Shown here: piece after piece, positions 33,978-44,920 of the stretch
Layout: each line of letters begins with the position of its first letter
Numbering within the stretch: the first letter of the stretch is position 1
Origin: Monosporascus cannonballus
Taxonomy: Eukaryota > Ascomycota > Sordariomycetes > Xylariales
Assembly: GCA_004154925.1 (NCBI GenBank)
Contig: QJNS01000006.1
Span: 637,624-701,623, forward strand
DNA: 64,000 bases
Direction of reading: 5' to 3'
Notes under the pieces: model-generated
Databases searched by the model: none
The model's input: only the letters and a program-made list of their open reading frames with translations
Told to the model about the DNA's origin: nothing
Position numbers and translations under genes: made by a program

Positions 33978-35036
33978 ATGTCAGTCGCGGCACTGAGGCG
34001 ATCGAGGGATCTTTCCCACCAAAATGACATCACGCTTGAGTCGCGTTCACCAGCCACAGAACAAACGCGCTCCGGCCTTATCGGACGAGTGCTGCGACGC
34101 AACACGCTGAGCAAGTCTAACCGGCAACTCTCTTCGCCCGAGCAGAGAGGGCCCCGGCAGCCCCAGATGACACACGACATTGATACCTCGGATAATACGA
34201 TGTCAAGGCAGCCGCAGCGGCAGTCAGTCTGTGATAGCAAGCCGCTGCCGCCACCTCCAGACGCGGCGGCACCAACGAACCCGAAGCCGACTCTGCGGTC
34301 CCGCTTTAACAAGGGATCGGGATCGGGATCGGGATCGGGATCGAGCAACGCCCTTGAGCCCGATGGGCCGAGAAAGTCTTTTGTTCCCAAGCATGCCGCC
34401 ACGGACTTTTCTCGCATGCCCCTTTCACTGCGAGATACCGCGACCTACTCCCATAATCCTCCCACCAAAAGCGATCGGCGGTCCATACCTCGCCCAGCCC
34501 AACCTGCGCCAGCCCAACCTGCGCCAGCCCGGGGAGATTTCTTCGTGAGAGGCCGGATATCAAGTGGGCATTGTGCAGCTTACATCAAGGACGACGGCCC
34601 GAAAAGAGCGACTCGGGAGGAACCAGAAGAACCGGAGGGCCCCTCCGACTACGAGCTCTTCATCCAACAGGCGCAGGAGGAGGACCGCCACTGCCGCGAG
34701 CAACTGCTGCGCATCATGTCGCAGCGCACGCGGACCGATGCCCAGCCCATAAGGCACCCCGACCTTAGCACCGGCGTATTCAGCTGGCAGCGGACGGCCA
34801 CGAAGCGCCGGAAAGACGGGGAGCAGAGGCGGACCTGGGGAGGCGAGAGTCCCTCGCAGAACCTGCCCGGAGAAAGGCGAAATTCCGACGCGGGACCTTC
34901 TAGCCGCGATGGTGATGGCGGAGACGGCTCGGGCCTCAGGAAGAGAGGAAGTCGTCGTGCGAGTCTGTCGAATATCAAGAAGACCATCGCCAACTACATC
35001 AAGCCTCCGAGGCCCCCTAGCACGCATAAGGAGTAG
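33978..35036 (+). CDS. Hypothetical disordered protein, 352 aa
   Basis: A long single-exon ORF with clear coding composition: basic and Ser/Pro/Arg-rich throughout, with a Pro run (KPLPPPPDAAAP), a Gly-Ser run coded by a GGGATC repeat, a duplicated PAQPAPAQPAPA segment, one more structured acidic helix (PSDYELFIQQAQEEDRHCRE, about 225-245) and a basic Ser-rich C-terminus (RKRGSRRASLSNIKKTIANY). No enzymatic domain, signal peptide or membrane segment is visible. The C-terminal basic/Ser clusters look like phosphorylation or nuclear targeting sites. I do not recognise the family; it resembles lineage-restricted fungal proteins. Confidence 0.7.
   Translation: MSVAALRRSRDLSHQNDITLESRSPATEQTRSGLIGRVLRRNTLSKSNRQLSSPEQRGPRQPQMTHDIDTSDNTMSRQPQRQSVCDSKPLPPPPDAAAPTNPKPTLRSRFNKGSGSGSGSGSSNALEPDGPRKSFVPKHAATDFSRMPLSLRDTATYSHNPPTKSDRRSIPRPAQPAPAQPAPARGDFFVRGRISSGHCAAYIKDDGPKRATREEPEEPEGPSDYELFIQQAQEEDRHCREQLLRIMSQRTRTDAQPIRHPDLSTGVFSWQRTATKRRKDGEQRRTWGGESPSQNLPGERRNSDAGPSSRDGDGGDGSGLRKRGSRRASLSNIKKTIANYIKPPRPPSTHKE
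34313..34342 (+). repeat. GGGATC hexanucleotide repeat, five units
   Basis: Five perfect GGGATC units inside the 352-aa ORF, read as alternating Gly-Ser. Confidence 0.85.
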
Positions 35037-36080
35037 CCTGGGAGCCCCCGGCGAACACGGCTGAAGAAGCCTTAACCGTGCACGACGGAAGCCCCGACGC
35101 CAGCTTGGTTGGGCTCAGCCAGGTTTTCAATTGACTGATACGCAACTCTCGAGAAGACAAATGGATATGGATTCCCTGGTTCTCCGACGATGACATTTCT
35201 TATCTGTGTACTATGTACCTGCGCTTTCGGCGTCCGATTCACAGTCTCAACGAAGCACACCACACCTACCGAAGAATACCACAGGACTCTATGTAAATGC
35301 TTATCTAGGCCTTGCGGATCGACGCATACACTAACTTGCCCATGATTCATTCGACGACAGCAACCAAACGGGGCCAAGCGAATCCGCGAAGCTTTGCATC
35401 ATGATACCGCCACGACAAATAGTGCACCGAGGTGGGTTGGACAGAGTCGCGCCAATGCTAAGGGTGCGCGTCATATCTCAAAGGTCTTTGTCGATTGTGC
35501 GCCGGCAATCAGACGATCCCTCGAATCATCAAGGCGTCCCTGCTTAGATTCGTGAGCTGCGTCCCAAGTCCGTCTGGTTAGGCGGAACAAACGCCAAACT
35601 CTGGATTTCGAGTTTATCATCCGTTTGCTATTGTGCACCGAGCTCGGGATGCCGAATGCCCATTGTCTGCTGGCACACACCACAAGGTTATCGATTACCT
35701 GCAGTCCTCTTGCCGCCGGGCAGGGGTGGTGATTGGGTCAAGGGCTCCTTGCCGTCGTACAATGCCCAGCCCCTCGGTTTCCTGCAGATTTGCCTCGTGG
35801 TCGCCGTCCACTCCTCAATTGCCATTGCGCACTAGCGATGCCGAGTCGAACGACCTTTCTAGACCCAAACTGAAGATACATAACCGACCTTGTTCCCTCT
35901 AACTACGCGATACAACGTCTGAAACGTCTGAGGACCATCTACGCCTCCGTTAGATCGTATCGACATCCGTTCAAGAGACTTTCCCAATTGTAACAGCCGC
36001 GGCACCGCCACCGCTCACCTACGCATTCGTCGGCCACTACTAGGCAGGCACCGGGCCAAGCGACGGAGAGAAAATCTAGT
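35037..36080. other. Spacer, no gene recognised
   Basis: Short ORFs only. The last 150 nt are GC-rich and probably hold the promoter and leader of the next gene. Confidence 0.45.
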
Positions 36081-36641
36081 ATGGCGAGCCGCTCGGTTCC
36101 GCGCGACAGGCGCTCGGCCCTGCAGCAGGGCTACGACCAGCTCTGCCTTTGGCTCAACTACGACGAGTCAACGAAGCACCACGTGCGGCACCTCCTCAAT
36201 AGCGAGTACATCCGGCCGTTCTTCCGCGAGTATCGGCGGGACTACCTCGAGGCGGAGGACGTCGTTGAGGACATCGGGTGCGATGAGCTGTTCCGATGGC
36301 TGCGCGAGACGAACGCGTTCCGCCAGCCCAAGTACTACGGCGGCGGCGGCAGTAGCGGCAAGAGCGCCGGCGCCATGAACAAGAAGGGCTGGACGGCCCT
36401 CGACCACGCCGCCCGCTTCGTCGTCCGCGTGCTCCGTTTCAGCTGGGACAACGACGGCGAGTGGTCCCACTGCCGCTTCGACCCGGACGCCGACGCCGAT
36501 GGCGAGAGCGACCTCGAGTTCTACCAGGTCTGGGCCGTCCTGCGCTATCTCCAGGCCGAGTGGGAGGCCGCCTACCTCGAGGCCTGGGACAGCAGCAGCC
36601 TCAACGAGACGTTTGCGAGCCTCATGGTGAGCCGGCTGTGA
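36081..36641 (+). CDS. Hypothetical acidic/aromatic-rich protein, 186 aa
   Basis: An intact single-exon ORF with strong GC3 coding bias. It starts MASRSVPRDRRSALQQGYDQ and is mostly helical, rich in Trp, Tyr, Arg and acidic residues (RPFFREYRRDYLEAEDVVED, then VWAVLRYLQAEWEAAYLEA), with a Gly/Ser-rich linker (GGGGSSGKSAG) in the middle. No signal peptide or known motif is seen. I do not recognise it; the codon use shows it is a real and recently constrained gene. Confidence 0.75.
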   Translation: MASRSVPRDRRSALQQGYDQLCLWLNYDESTKHHVRHLLNSEYIRPFFREYRRDYLEAEDVVEDIGCDELFRWLRETNAFRQPKYYGGGGSSGKSAGAMNKKGWTALDHAARFVVRVLRFSWDNDGEWSHCRFDPDADADGESDLEFYQVWAVLRYLQAEWEAAYLEAWDSSSLNETFASLMVSRL

Positions 36642-37261
36642 GTTGCTGAGCTTAGCGGGGCGCAAGGTTCATGGGTCACAGGGTAATGGCGTTCTTGTTT
36701 TCTCCTCCAGGTTGATGGTTCGGGGATCGGAGGCTCGGCTGGTAGGCTGACTAACGTTAGACGGCGTTTGGGGATATTGAAAGCGATGATATGGCTGTGA
36801 TAGTTCCAATCGATATTGATATTTTCATGAATTTACGACGTTACGTTTATCTTTCTGAGCGGTTAGCAAGTGTGTCTCTTTGGCAATGGAATGAAACCGT
36901 TGAGATGGCATGCCATTCGAGACGTAATATCAATCTTGCTTAGGGTACGAATCGTCCGTGCCACGCCGGCGGAGACTTTATGTCACGTAGACGTAGGAGC
37001 CTCCCGACCACCTCAGAAATGCACTTCTCGATAGAAATAGGGGCCAGGGACCAGGCTGGAGCCAGATAACCATGATTCTTGCATGTCGCAATTTCCTCGC
37101 AATTGAGGGCCTCGCAAAATTACTATCATCTCTAAGTCCATCTATTATAATGCAAATAGCATCATCTATTTTGCATCCTTAACTAGTATCCAGCCGAGGG
37201 CGGCAAACCCACCTTCAGCGGTCTACACCAGACAGGCCGTTTCCGTGCACCATCCGGCCAC
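36642..37261. other. Spacer, no gene recognised
   Basis: AT-richer sequence between two convergent genes, with no structure beyond the expected 3' UTRs. Confidence 0.5.
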
Positions 37262-37590
37262 TTACTCGCCCTCAGACACGAAGGCTCCCGCCCGCGCCTC
37301 GAGCTCGCGGGGCGTCAACCCAAGCCCCAGGGCATCGCCGTAGAGACTCTCCAACTCTCTATAGCGCAGCGTAACAGCGTCCTCGACCTCTCGCCGCGTC
37401 TGCGCCTGCTCCACTCCGGCACCGACTCCGGCCGCGCGGGCCAGCACGCCCCGCACCGGTAGTCGAACACGTCGTAGCGCACGGGGAACGCGATCCGGCC
37501 GCACTCCTCGGCGCAGGGCCCCGCGCGCCGCTCGAGCTCGTTGGCGCAGCCGCAGGAGCACGCGCAGTGGCCTACGTATGCGATACACAT
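37262..37590 (-). pseudogene. Small Cys-rich hypothetical protein with frameshift
   Basis: From ATG 37590 the frame reads MCIAYVGHCACSCGCANE and continues with spaced cysteines (GPCAEECGR, DYRCGACW) for about 53 residues. After GACWPAR the frame degenerates into Arg-rich sequence, while the next frame picks up helical sequence (VEQAQTRREVEDAVTLRYRE) and runs to a stop at 37262. A one-base indel near 37430, in a GC-rich stretch, explains both. The Cys-rich start resembles small zinc-binding or redox proteins known only as hypothetical in fungi. If the indel is a sequencing error, the product would be about 108 aa. Confidence 0.55.
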
Positions 37591-39658
37591 AATTTCGAAG
37601 AGTTGTGGGGAAGGCTGGTGCTTGGTCTTTTTACTCACTGGTAGCGCCCCTGTACGAGGGAGCGCTCTGGGAAGAGGCCGCCTTATATAGAACGCTGTGG
37701 AGGTGCATGGAAATTTGCACAAAGGGGGTTGGGGAACAAAGTCTATTAGTCTAAGTGGTCGGATCAAGTTCCGTTCGAATTCTCCGTTTATGAAAGAGAC
37801 ATCATCAATGGGCTGACTAGTCTCTTTGTGCATTTCCTCTTCGTGATGTCGTCGTGAGCTCCTTCGTCGGTAATTTTTTACGGGTAGCTGTCCGTTTGTC
37901 ACCCCTATCCCAACATAGGGGGCTTGTCACAAGATAACATATATCATACAGCCGCATTCCTATAAGCACGCCTCTGAGGTTCCAGACTAGACCCTCAGGT
38001 GATCTCTACAGTATCACTAGGTAATTAATTTTAGTCTAAGTCAATCAGCATTGGATGTTAACCGAAGTCTTCCAACCTTCTTTCTTTAAGCCTTATATAG
38101 CTTATGGTCATAACCATTAGCCCTAGACCCCTTGTTCCGAATCTGATTTATTCGCCAAGGTGCCTATGAGACCCTGCATCACACACAGAAGCATATAACT
38201 GAAGAAAAGGTGTATTAAAGGTTGCATCACCTCTCGAAGGTCCTAGCTAGAAGGTGATGGTAGCGAACCCTCCTTTTATACACGTAAATACAGCTGTAGC
38301 TAAGAGGAAAAGATACCGGGGGTGCTTAAAGTAGCCTTGTTTCAGTAGGTGATCAAACTAAGCCAAGGCTTAGCTGTTTGATCGACTTCAGCTGGGTCTG
38401 ACAGTGTCCTATCCCTTGATCGGTGGGCGTACAGGTGGGTTCCATTATAAGTTCACCAGATCGTCTTAGGTGATCAAGGGTACTGCAACAGAGCGGACTT
38501 ATCAAATAGTATATCCTTTACAAAGGAACTCGTAATGAATTAGATCATGTTTCTGTACCACCCAATCCTTTATCGTCATCAACACTGCTTATTCTGTGCC
38601 CCATATCGGTACGGAGTGTTCTGCAGTATGTCGATTGTGGCTGGATCACGGCACTTCGACGACGACAGCCCATTCCCCCACACACAAGGGGCAGTCTCCC
38701 AGACCCCAAAGATATGCAACCCAGCTCTTCCGATCGCTCTTGTCATCTGGCGTAGTCTAATGTCCAGATCGAGATCGACATGGAAATGGATAGGGGAACC
38801 TCTTGACAATGGCGGTATATTCCACTGAGCCGCCTGAACACCCAGCGCGGTTCGTTGGCTGGATACAGGGTCCAAATGGGTCCGTTTGGTACAATGAAGA
38901 GACTAGTGAATGTAGCGAGGTGATAGGGGGCGACAATAACCGCAGCCCTACATTGATGGCCCCATTTATAGCAATAAACCCATTGTTAGTATCAACCTCC
39001 TTTGCTTCTGGTTGTTGCCGATCATTATCCACCAAAGAAGGGTTCGTCTGGTCCCTACTTGCTACCCATGCGCAAAGCATTCCGACCTAGCCTGGCATAA
39101 CATTTGTCATCGCCATCGATGTCGGGAGCATTCCGCTCAGCCTAGTGTAGTTCTTTCAGCCACCAAAGAAACAGATACAATATCTGACTCCTAGCGTACT
39201 GGCAAATGAAGGAACTCTTGTATATATAGGGGGTAGGTATTACCCGTTTCGGCCGTAAACCTAGCTGGCCTATGTACCATGTTACTTTGATCAGTTTGGG
39301 CTTGCTTAGCTATTGCCCTCGGAACCATGTTAGAGATGGAGAGATCTGTGGCATGTCTCGTTAAGGCGTTGTAGTCTAGTAAGTCTAGAAGTAGGAGTCT
39401 ATGTAATAGGTTGTAAAAGCCTTCATCTAAACAAAGTCCGCTCCTAAGTCCATAAGTTGTTTAAAACCAGACAAACACACTAACTTCCCGATCCACTCTT
39501 TCGCTTGTCCCATGAAGTCCTTTGCCCCTATATCCGAATATTCTTCTATGGCCGACGGCGACCAGAGTCAAATCCTTGGTTTCGATATCTTTCCTGGCAT
39601 GTAACCGAACGCATCGGTCTGTTGGTAACTGACGTAGGTCAAGCTCGAAACTGTCCAC
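37591..39658. other. Long spacer with inverted repeats
   Basis: No confident gene. An inverted-repeat cluster lies at 38351-38480, ending at GGGTACTGCAACA, which could be an end of a retroelement LTR or small transposon. ORFs near 38547-39090 on both strands have no coherent composition. Confidence 0.4.
38351..38383. repeat. Imperfect inverted repeat, 14-bp arms
   Basis: GATCAAAC-TAAGCC, AA, GGCTTA-(GCT)-GTTTGATC: fourteen paired positions with a three-base bulge. A separate 9-bp inverted pair, CCCTTGATC (38413-38421) and GATCAAGGG (38472-38480), shares the GATCAA core, and AGGTGATCAA occurs twice. This suggests a small mobile-element remnant. Confidence 0.55.
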
Positions 39659-41216
39659 TTAGAGTAAATCCACAAATACCGGTACGCTTATGCATACAGA
39701 TAGCAGATTCAACATGCCGGCAGTTAATCTGAATCCAGCATTGTCATCCCCACCTCCACTGTTACCTCCGCCGCCATTGGCGTCACCTCCACTGCGATTA
39801 TCGGCACCGTCACATACTCCCTCAACACCAGAAACTCCACCATCCGGAATCCTCTGTTCGCTTTGGCCGCAATTTACGTAAGGTGCCATCGCCACCTCCA
39901 TGTTATTCTGGTCGAAGATCACATACGCACTCCTGAGAAAGGAGTCACCTAGTAGCGCTATCTGGTCGTCGGGGGTGGCGCCCAGGACGCAAACTTCACT
40001 GTTCGCTTGAAGAACAAATTGAGAGTATGGGATGCGGATAGTGATGTTGCCGAAGTCAAAATTGAATGTACTTTCATTGTCAACTAGTGAGCAGTCGACG
40101 AGAACCTGACCTTGATTGCTAATTTGGCCGCCGAGATCTTCCATCATGCCGCTGACGACCGCCCGCGGTAGCGAGCAGAATGTCGATCCGGTGTCTAAAA
40201 CAACTGGTAATGAGGAGTTGTCGTATGTATGAGAGGAGCCGTCTACTGTGGTGCCGATGGAATCAAGCTGTACCCAGTACCTGACCATGTCAATCAGCGG
40301 GGCCGTTCCTCCGGGTTCCTTATTATCTGAAAGGGCACTGGTCTTACCGGTGAATGGTCTCCCCATTCTGCGGACCTAGAATTGGTAGTGCGCGTAGAGG
40401 GCCTGCGTATTTGCTGGTGTCGATTCCGCCAAAGATAACGACGCTATCATTGTCTGAATCCGAACTGCCAAGGGCAACCGAGAAGGCCCTTGACTGTGTG
40501 ACGTTCTGCAGATATAACTCATCGACAATGTTGTTATATCTCAAGTCGGCCTCTGGCGTGCTTCCACCAAAGCTCAGACCCATGATACCCTCATTGAGCT
40601 GGCGGCTCGCAGTGGCGACGCCGAATTGCACATCCGTCAAGTTTATCGCTAGGCGGGGATCAGCAAACCCCCGCAACCAAGCCATATGAGGTGTTACACA
40701 CTGCTATTTGGGAAAGCAACGTTGTCCCTCACGTATTCGATTTGGACAACCCCGATGCCATATGGAATGGTATTCGTCGAGTTGACGTCCTCAAAGGTGG
40801 TGGATCGCGAAGGGTCATATATGCCATTCTCTATGCACTCGTCAATTTCGGATAGGCTTTGTGAATTCTGACACACTGGGTCGACCCAGAGTTCGCTGGA
40901 ACCGGTGTCAACGGCGACTTTCACGGATTGCCCGGGCGTTCCGATGCTCACTTGATTTGGTTAGTTTGCCCATTTTATTTCCGGTATACCAACTAAACTC
41001 ACATTCAATAAGATAGCTAACTTGGGAGACATCGTACAACGGTACGTCTGTGTCTTCCTGTCGTTTTAAGACGGGAAGCGGCTTACTAATGCGGGAAGCC
41101 GGCAGCGAAAAGAACCCATCTTGACTCCGTGTCGCTGCTATGGCTGTGCAAAGATTCATTAAGGCGAACTGGATGGAGTATAGATACAGCATGGTCAACT
41201 TGCTTCTATGACCCAT
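39659..41216 (-). CDS. Secreted pepsin-like aspartic protease, GPI-anchor type
   Basis: Exons are complement(41003..41216), (40950 to 40702), (40648 to 40348) and (40280 to 39659), with 52-67 nt introns; phases close to 461 aa. Family A1 endopeptidase. A signal peptide is followed by a propeptide with a Lys-Arg processing site at 51-52 (VLKRQ). Both catalytic Asp are present: VAVDTGSSELWV (Asp86) and VVLDTGSTFCSL (Asp284). The fungal block QFGVATASRQLNEGIMGLSF and the flap region lie between them. The end has a Ser/Gly/Asp-rich spacer (GGGGNSGGGDDN) and a hydrophobic tail (LLSVCISVPVFVDLL), as in yapsin-like proteins held at the plasma membrane or wall by a GPI anchor. The third intron starts GTGTGT, a weaker donor, but removing it restores TINLTDVQFGV. 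Confidence 0.93.
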
Positions 41217-42512
41217 CCCTTGAGTGCACGATGTGATCGAACAACGCTATCCAGACCTTGGCGACGACTGACTAAAATGAATATCTGAATTCCGGTCAAA
41301 CGAGCACTGGGGGATACGAGGTAGATAAAACCTAGCCCGAAATCTATCGCAGCGACGTAATAGTAGCCCCAGTAAGCACGAGGCTTGACGGGTCTAAACT
41401 GGCATCGCGAAACGAGCGATAACCATTACGACGAAGCTTTCCGAGTTCCGCATCTGACCAATGCCATAATAGGGGCTTAGCGCTAGGTGTCGGATAACGT
41501 GGATCACTTGCCCTGTAAGTTAAGCTTGGAAACAAGCTTTCGGGAGATCGGAAAGACACAATTAATCTAGTCTAGCCAATAATGGATCGGAATCTCTACT
41601 TGGGAGGATTCTAGCAGGGCTCGGCCGTAGAGTAAAGGTCTTAATTCATGAGATATTACTATCGAATTGTCAGAAGACAGGGCGCCCTTGCTTGCGCGTC
41701 ATGTGGCGTCATAAGACGAGCTAGCAGCGAACTTACCCACATCGCGACTACAGTATCCAGGGGCATTTTCTGTTAGTTACCTCCACCAGGTCCACTCCAC
41801 GTCAGTGTAGATTTTTCATACTTACGTATGTAACTAAGAGCCTGAATCGCAATGTTATTTAAGTCTTATGACCTTAAGACGGTCGCAACATCGCCCGTAC
41901 ATAACAGATACGGGACCGGGCTCTAACAGAGAATACCCTGGGATGCTGTAAGTAGAGAGCGCACTGGGGGGTTGATGCCTCCAAATGGAGCTGCCAGATC
42001 CCGACGTCACGGTGTGGCGCCCAGGAAGGCTGATTGCTTATTTCAAGGTAATTCCGGGGCTCAGTTTCAACGATGTCAAACGGTTACAGATATGGTTCGG
42101 TAGTCAAGATAAGGCAAGCATTTCACAGCGTCCTCCATGTTGGGGGTTTTGTCTATCTAACCACGTGAATCATATTGTAGCTTATCTAAGCCTTCAGACC
42201 AGCAACATCGTCCTACTAGACATTGTTACTAGCTAAGCATAAGAGTTGAATTCATTAAACGAAAACTATCGAAAAGATTTGTAAATCATTAGTGACCGTC
42301 TCATCAGAATGAGACCGTATGTAGTGTAGATACACAGATTCGTCAGCAAGGAAATGATTCGTAGCGCGTCGTCATTATCCAAGGCCCCACCGATATTAGC
42401 AGAGCAGAACCACGATGACCCCCTAAAATGGGCCGACCCTGCCATTCTAACTTGGAACTCCAACCGCCTCTTAACGCCTGCTGCTGAATCACAGGAGCCG
42501 GCTTTGCCGACC
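41217..42512. other. Spacer, no gene recognised
   Basis: AT-leaning sequence with short ORFs; the two flanking genes are on the same strand. No repeats seen. Confidence 0.5.
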
Positions 42513-44920
42513 CTAAGCATCTTGCTCGTGACACTTTTCTCGACTCGGCTTCCTAGCCTCCTCTCTCCAGTGCCGGACAGCCATTACGGTCGCTCCCGGG
42601 CCAACGAGAACGAAGCCGAGAGTAATCAGGACAATATGATATAACGTGCCCTTTCTAATTCGGTTGTAGTTGCACACGTCCGAACAGACGCCCAGGAGCC
42701 AAGCAAATTCGGCGAGGAGCACCGGGAGGGGGCACAACATGCACCTGTTCTTGATCTGCCAGCCCAGGCTTGCTAGGTGTAGTAATGCGAGGGTAGCGAA
42801 CATACATTTGTAGCCGAATGTGATATATCTCAGATACTTCTGACTGAAGAACGTGTCCTTCTCGCTGCTTATCGTCGAGATAAGCATGGTCGTCAATGCC
42901 GTACACGTTGCGGATGGTAGTGACGATAGGACGTCCACCCAGGCCAGCTGGGAAGCCATACCCAGTTGGCTCGCAAAGGTTGTCACGGCTATCGGAAGCA
43001 CATAGAGTAGAATAGCGACAGGGAATATGGCTTTGGCTGCCGATAGGACCATTGGGCGGCTTGTGTCTGTAAACTGGATACGCCCGCGGCGTGATGTTAT
43101 CCAGTAGTTGGCCAGATAGAAGAAAGGGGCGACAACCCGGAAGCCGGCCAGATCTACAGCCAACGCCCATAGCATGGGCCATTGTGAAAGGGATGTTTTA
43201 TTGGTGCGACGCCAACCTTCTACCAGCATAACGATGAGTGTGCCCGCCATGTCTAGCCTGAACAGACCATCCACCCGAGCCAACTCGCGATCGAATTCCG
43301 TTCCTGCATTTGCATATGTTGAATTCCTTGCTGTGTTCACCGCCCACATCGCACATAGGACGAGGGTCGAATAGATTAGACGTTTTAACCACAACCTCGC
43401 GGCAGATGGAGGTTCCAGGTGTTCATCGTCGAACCCAATAAGCTTATTCCTAGGTGGCAGTGGAAGGGCTTTCACGCGCGGTGCCGGCCGCACAGCCTCC
43501 ACTACTTGTGCCAGGATAAAATCGAACCCCAGCCACGGAATCAGGTGTACCGCGGCCAACTTGAACAGCGGGTTGATCCACGAGTGCAAGTTCTGCGTTA
43601 GAAAAGACTGTTGCATAAGAGACCTCGATCTCGATTCGCACAGGTTCTGCGTTTGCGCAAAGACTTCGTGGATCCGTGTAGCCCCCAGCGAGGAGAAGGG
43701 GTTCCCTTGGAGTTGCTTCATCAGCTGATTGACAAGAACTGCTGCATCCTCTATGCACATCATCGCGCCATGCCCGGTGACCACATGAAGCTGGAATATT
43801 CCATCTTAGCAATGATCAAAATGGGATGGAGGTGTCGGCCAGGGTTACCTTATGAGCAGCATCTCCCAGAGTGATGATCCTGCCGCAGTGCCACTTCGGG
43901 AATACGAACCCTTCAAGAGGCACGAGGACAGCCCGCACACTTGATTCGAATAAATCGCCGAACCTTATGTCGTGCTGCACGAAGTCGTTCAAATGCTCTT
44001 TCGCCAAGGCATCGCGATCCGCCTCAGTATATCGGCAAATCTCTCTCCCTTCGAGCTGCCTGGGTAACGCCTTGTTGAGGAAGTAGTAAGTCCGATCGTT
44101 GCCTCCACTCAACACTCCGTACGACATCCCACGGCCGAACGTGGTATTGGCGCTGCCAGGGGTAATCCGCGGATCCGGAAACGTAGAGATACCAAATAAT
44201 GTTATCCAGTTGCACTTGATATCTGTTCAAGCATCAGTGACATGGCCCAGAAGTCTATCAGTATCGAAGACGGACTATTGATCTCATCATCGCTGAAATA
44301 TCCGGGCGCCGTCAGCCGTGCAAGTCGCCACATCTCCTGCCGAACAAAACTATGGACCCCGTCGGCGCCAACGAGGATATCCCCAGTGAAGTGTCTACCG
44401 TCGCTTATTGTCACGTGTACGCCTTGGTTGTCTTCGCTAACGGATACGATGCGTGCGCCTGGGTCAAATAAGTACGACGTCGTTCAGATAGGAGTCGCTG
44501 GTTCGTACCTGGTATCACCTTAGTCTTCTCTCGGATATGGCTGTATAGGATATGCAGAAGCTGCTGTCGGTCAAGCACTACCATCGGATAGCCCGTTACT
44601 CGCTCTAGGCGGTCTGATAAATCCTCGTTCTTGGTGTGCTGACTACCGTCTGGCCACCAGGTGCTCGCCTCCTGAAGAGGCGCCATCGACGCCTTCATGA
44701 TGTCGTCGTAGACGCCCAATTGATCCAGAATTCGGAACCCATTAGCATTGCACACTACGCCAGCACCGACCGGTGGGGTGACGGAGTCGCGGGCCTCGAG
44801 GACGACGAAGTCCACGCCGACCTTTTCGAGCATCAGAGCCAGGGATAGGCCCGTGATGCTACCGCCGCCAATAATGACCCGGGGCGAAGCCTTGGGCTTC
44901 GCATCAAATGGGCGTTCCAT
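42513..44920 (-). CDS. FAD-dependent monooxygenase fused to multi-spanning membrane domain, 748 aa
   Basis: Exons are complement(44509..44920), (44458 to 44276), (44222 to 43849) and (43790 to 42513), closing in phase to 748 aa. Residues 1-420 form a PaxM-like flavin monooxygenase: RVIIGGGSITGLSLALML (dinucleotide fold), GDILVGADGVHSFVR (DG box), RIITLGDAAHKLHVVTGHG (GD box, with His) and the linker APRVKALPLPPRNKL typical of these enzymes. From about 460 to 725 come seven or eight hydrophobic helices, including LFRLDMAGTLIVMLVEGW and AIFPVAILLYVLPIAV. Enzymes of this design epoxidise prenyl chains in meroterpenoid and indole-terpene pathways, and some related tails belong to integral membrane cyclase-like domains, so an epoxidation-cyclisation fusion is possible. 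No prenyltransferase or PKS lies in this window. Intron 2 has a GTCCGT donor. Confidence 0.9.

Noticed and set aside
34560..35027. 155-codon minus-strand ORF
   Set aside because: Antisense to the 352-aa gene and Leu/Arg-rich as expected for a shadow frame.
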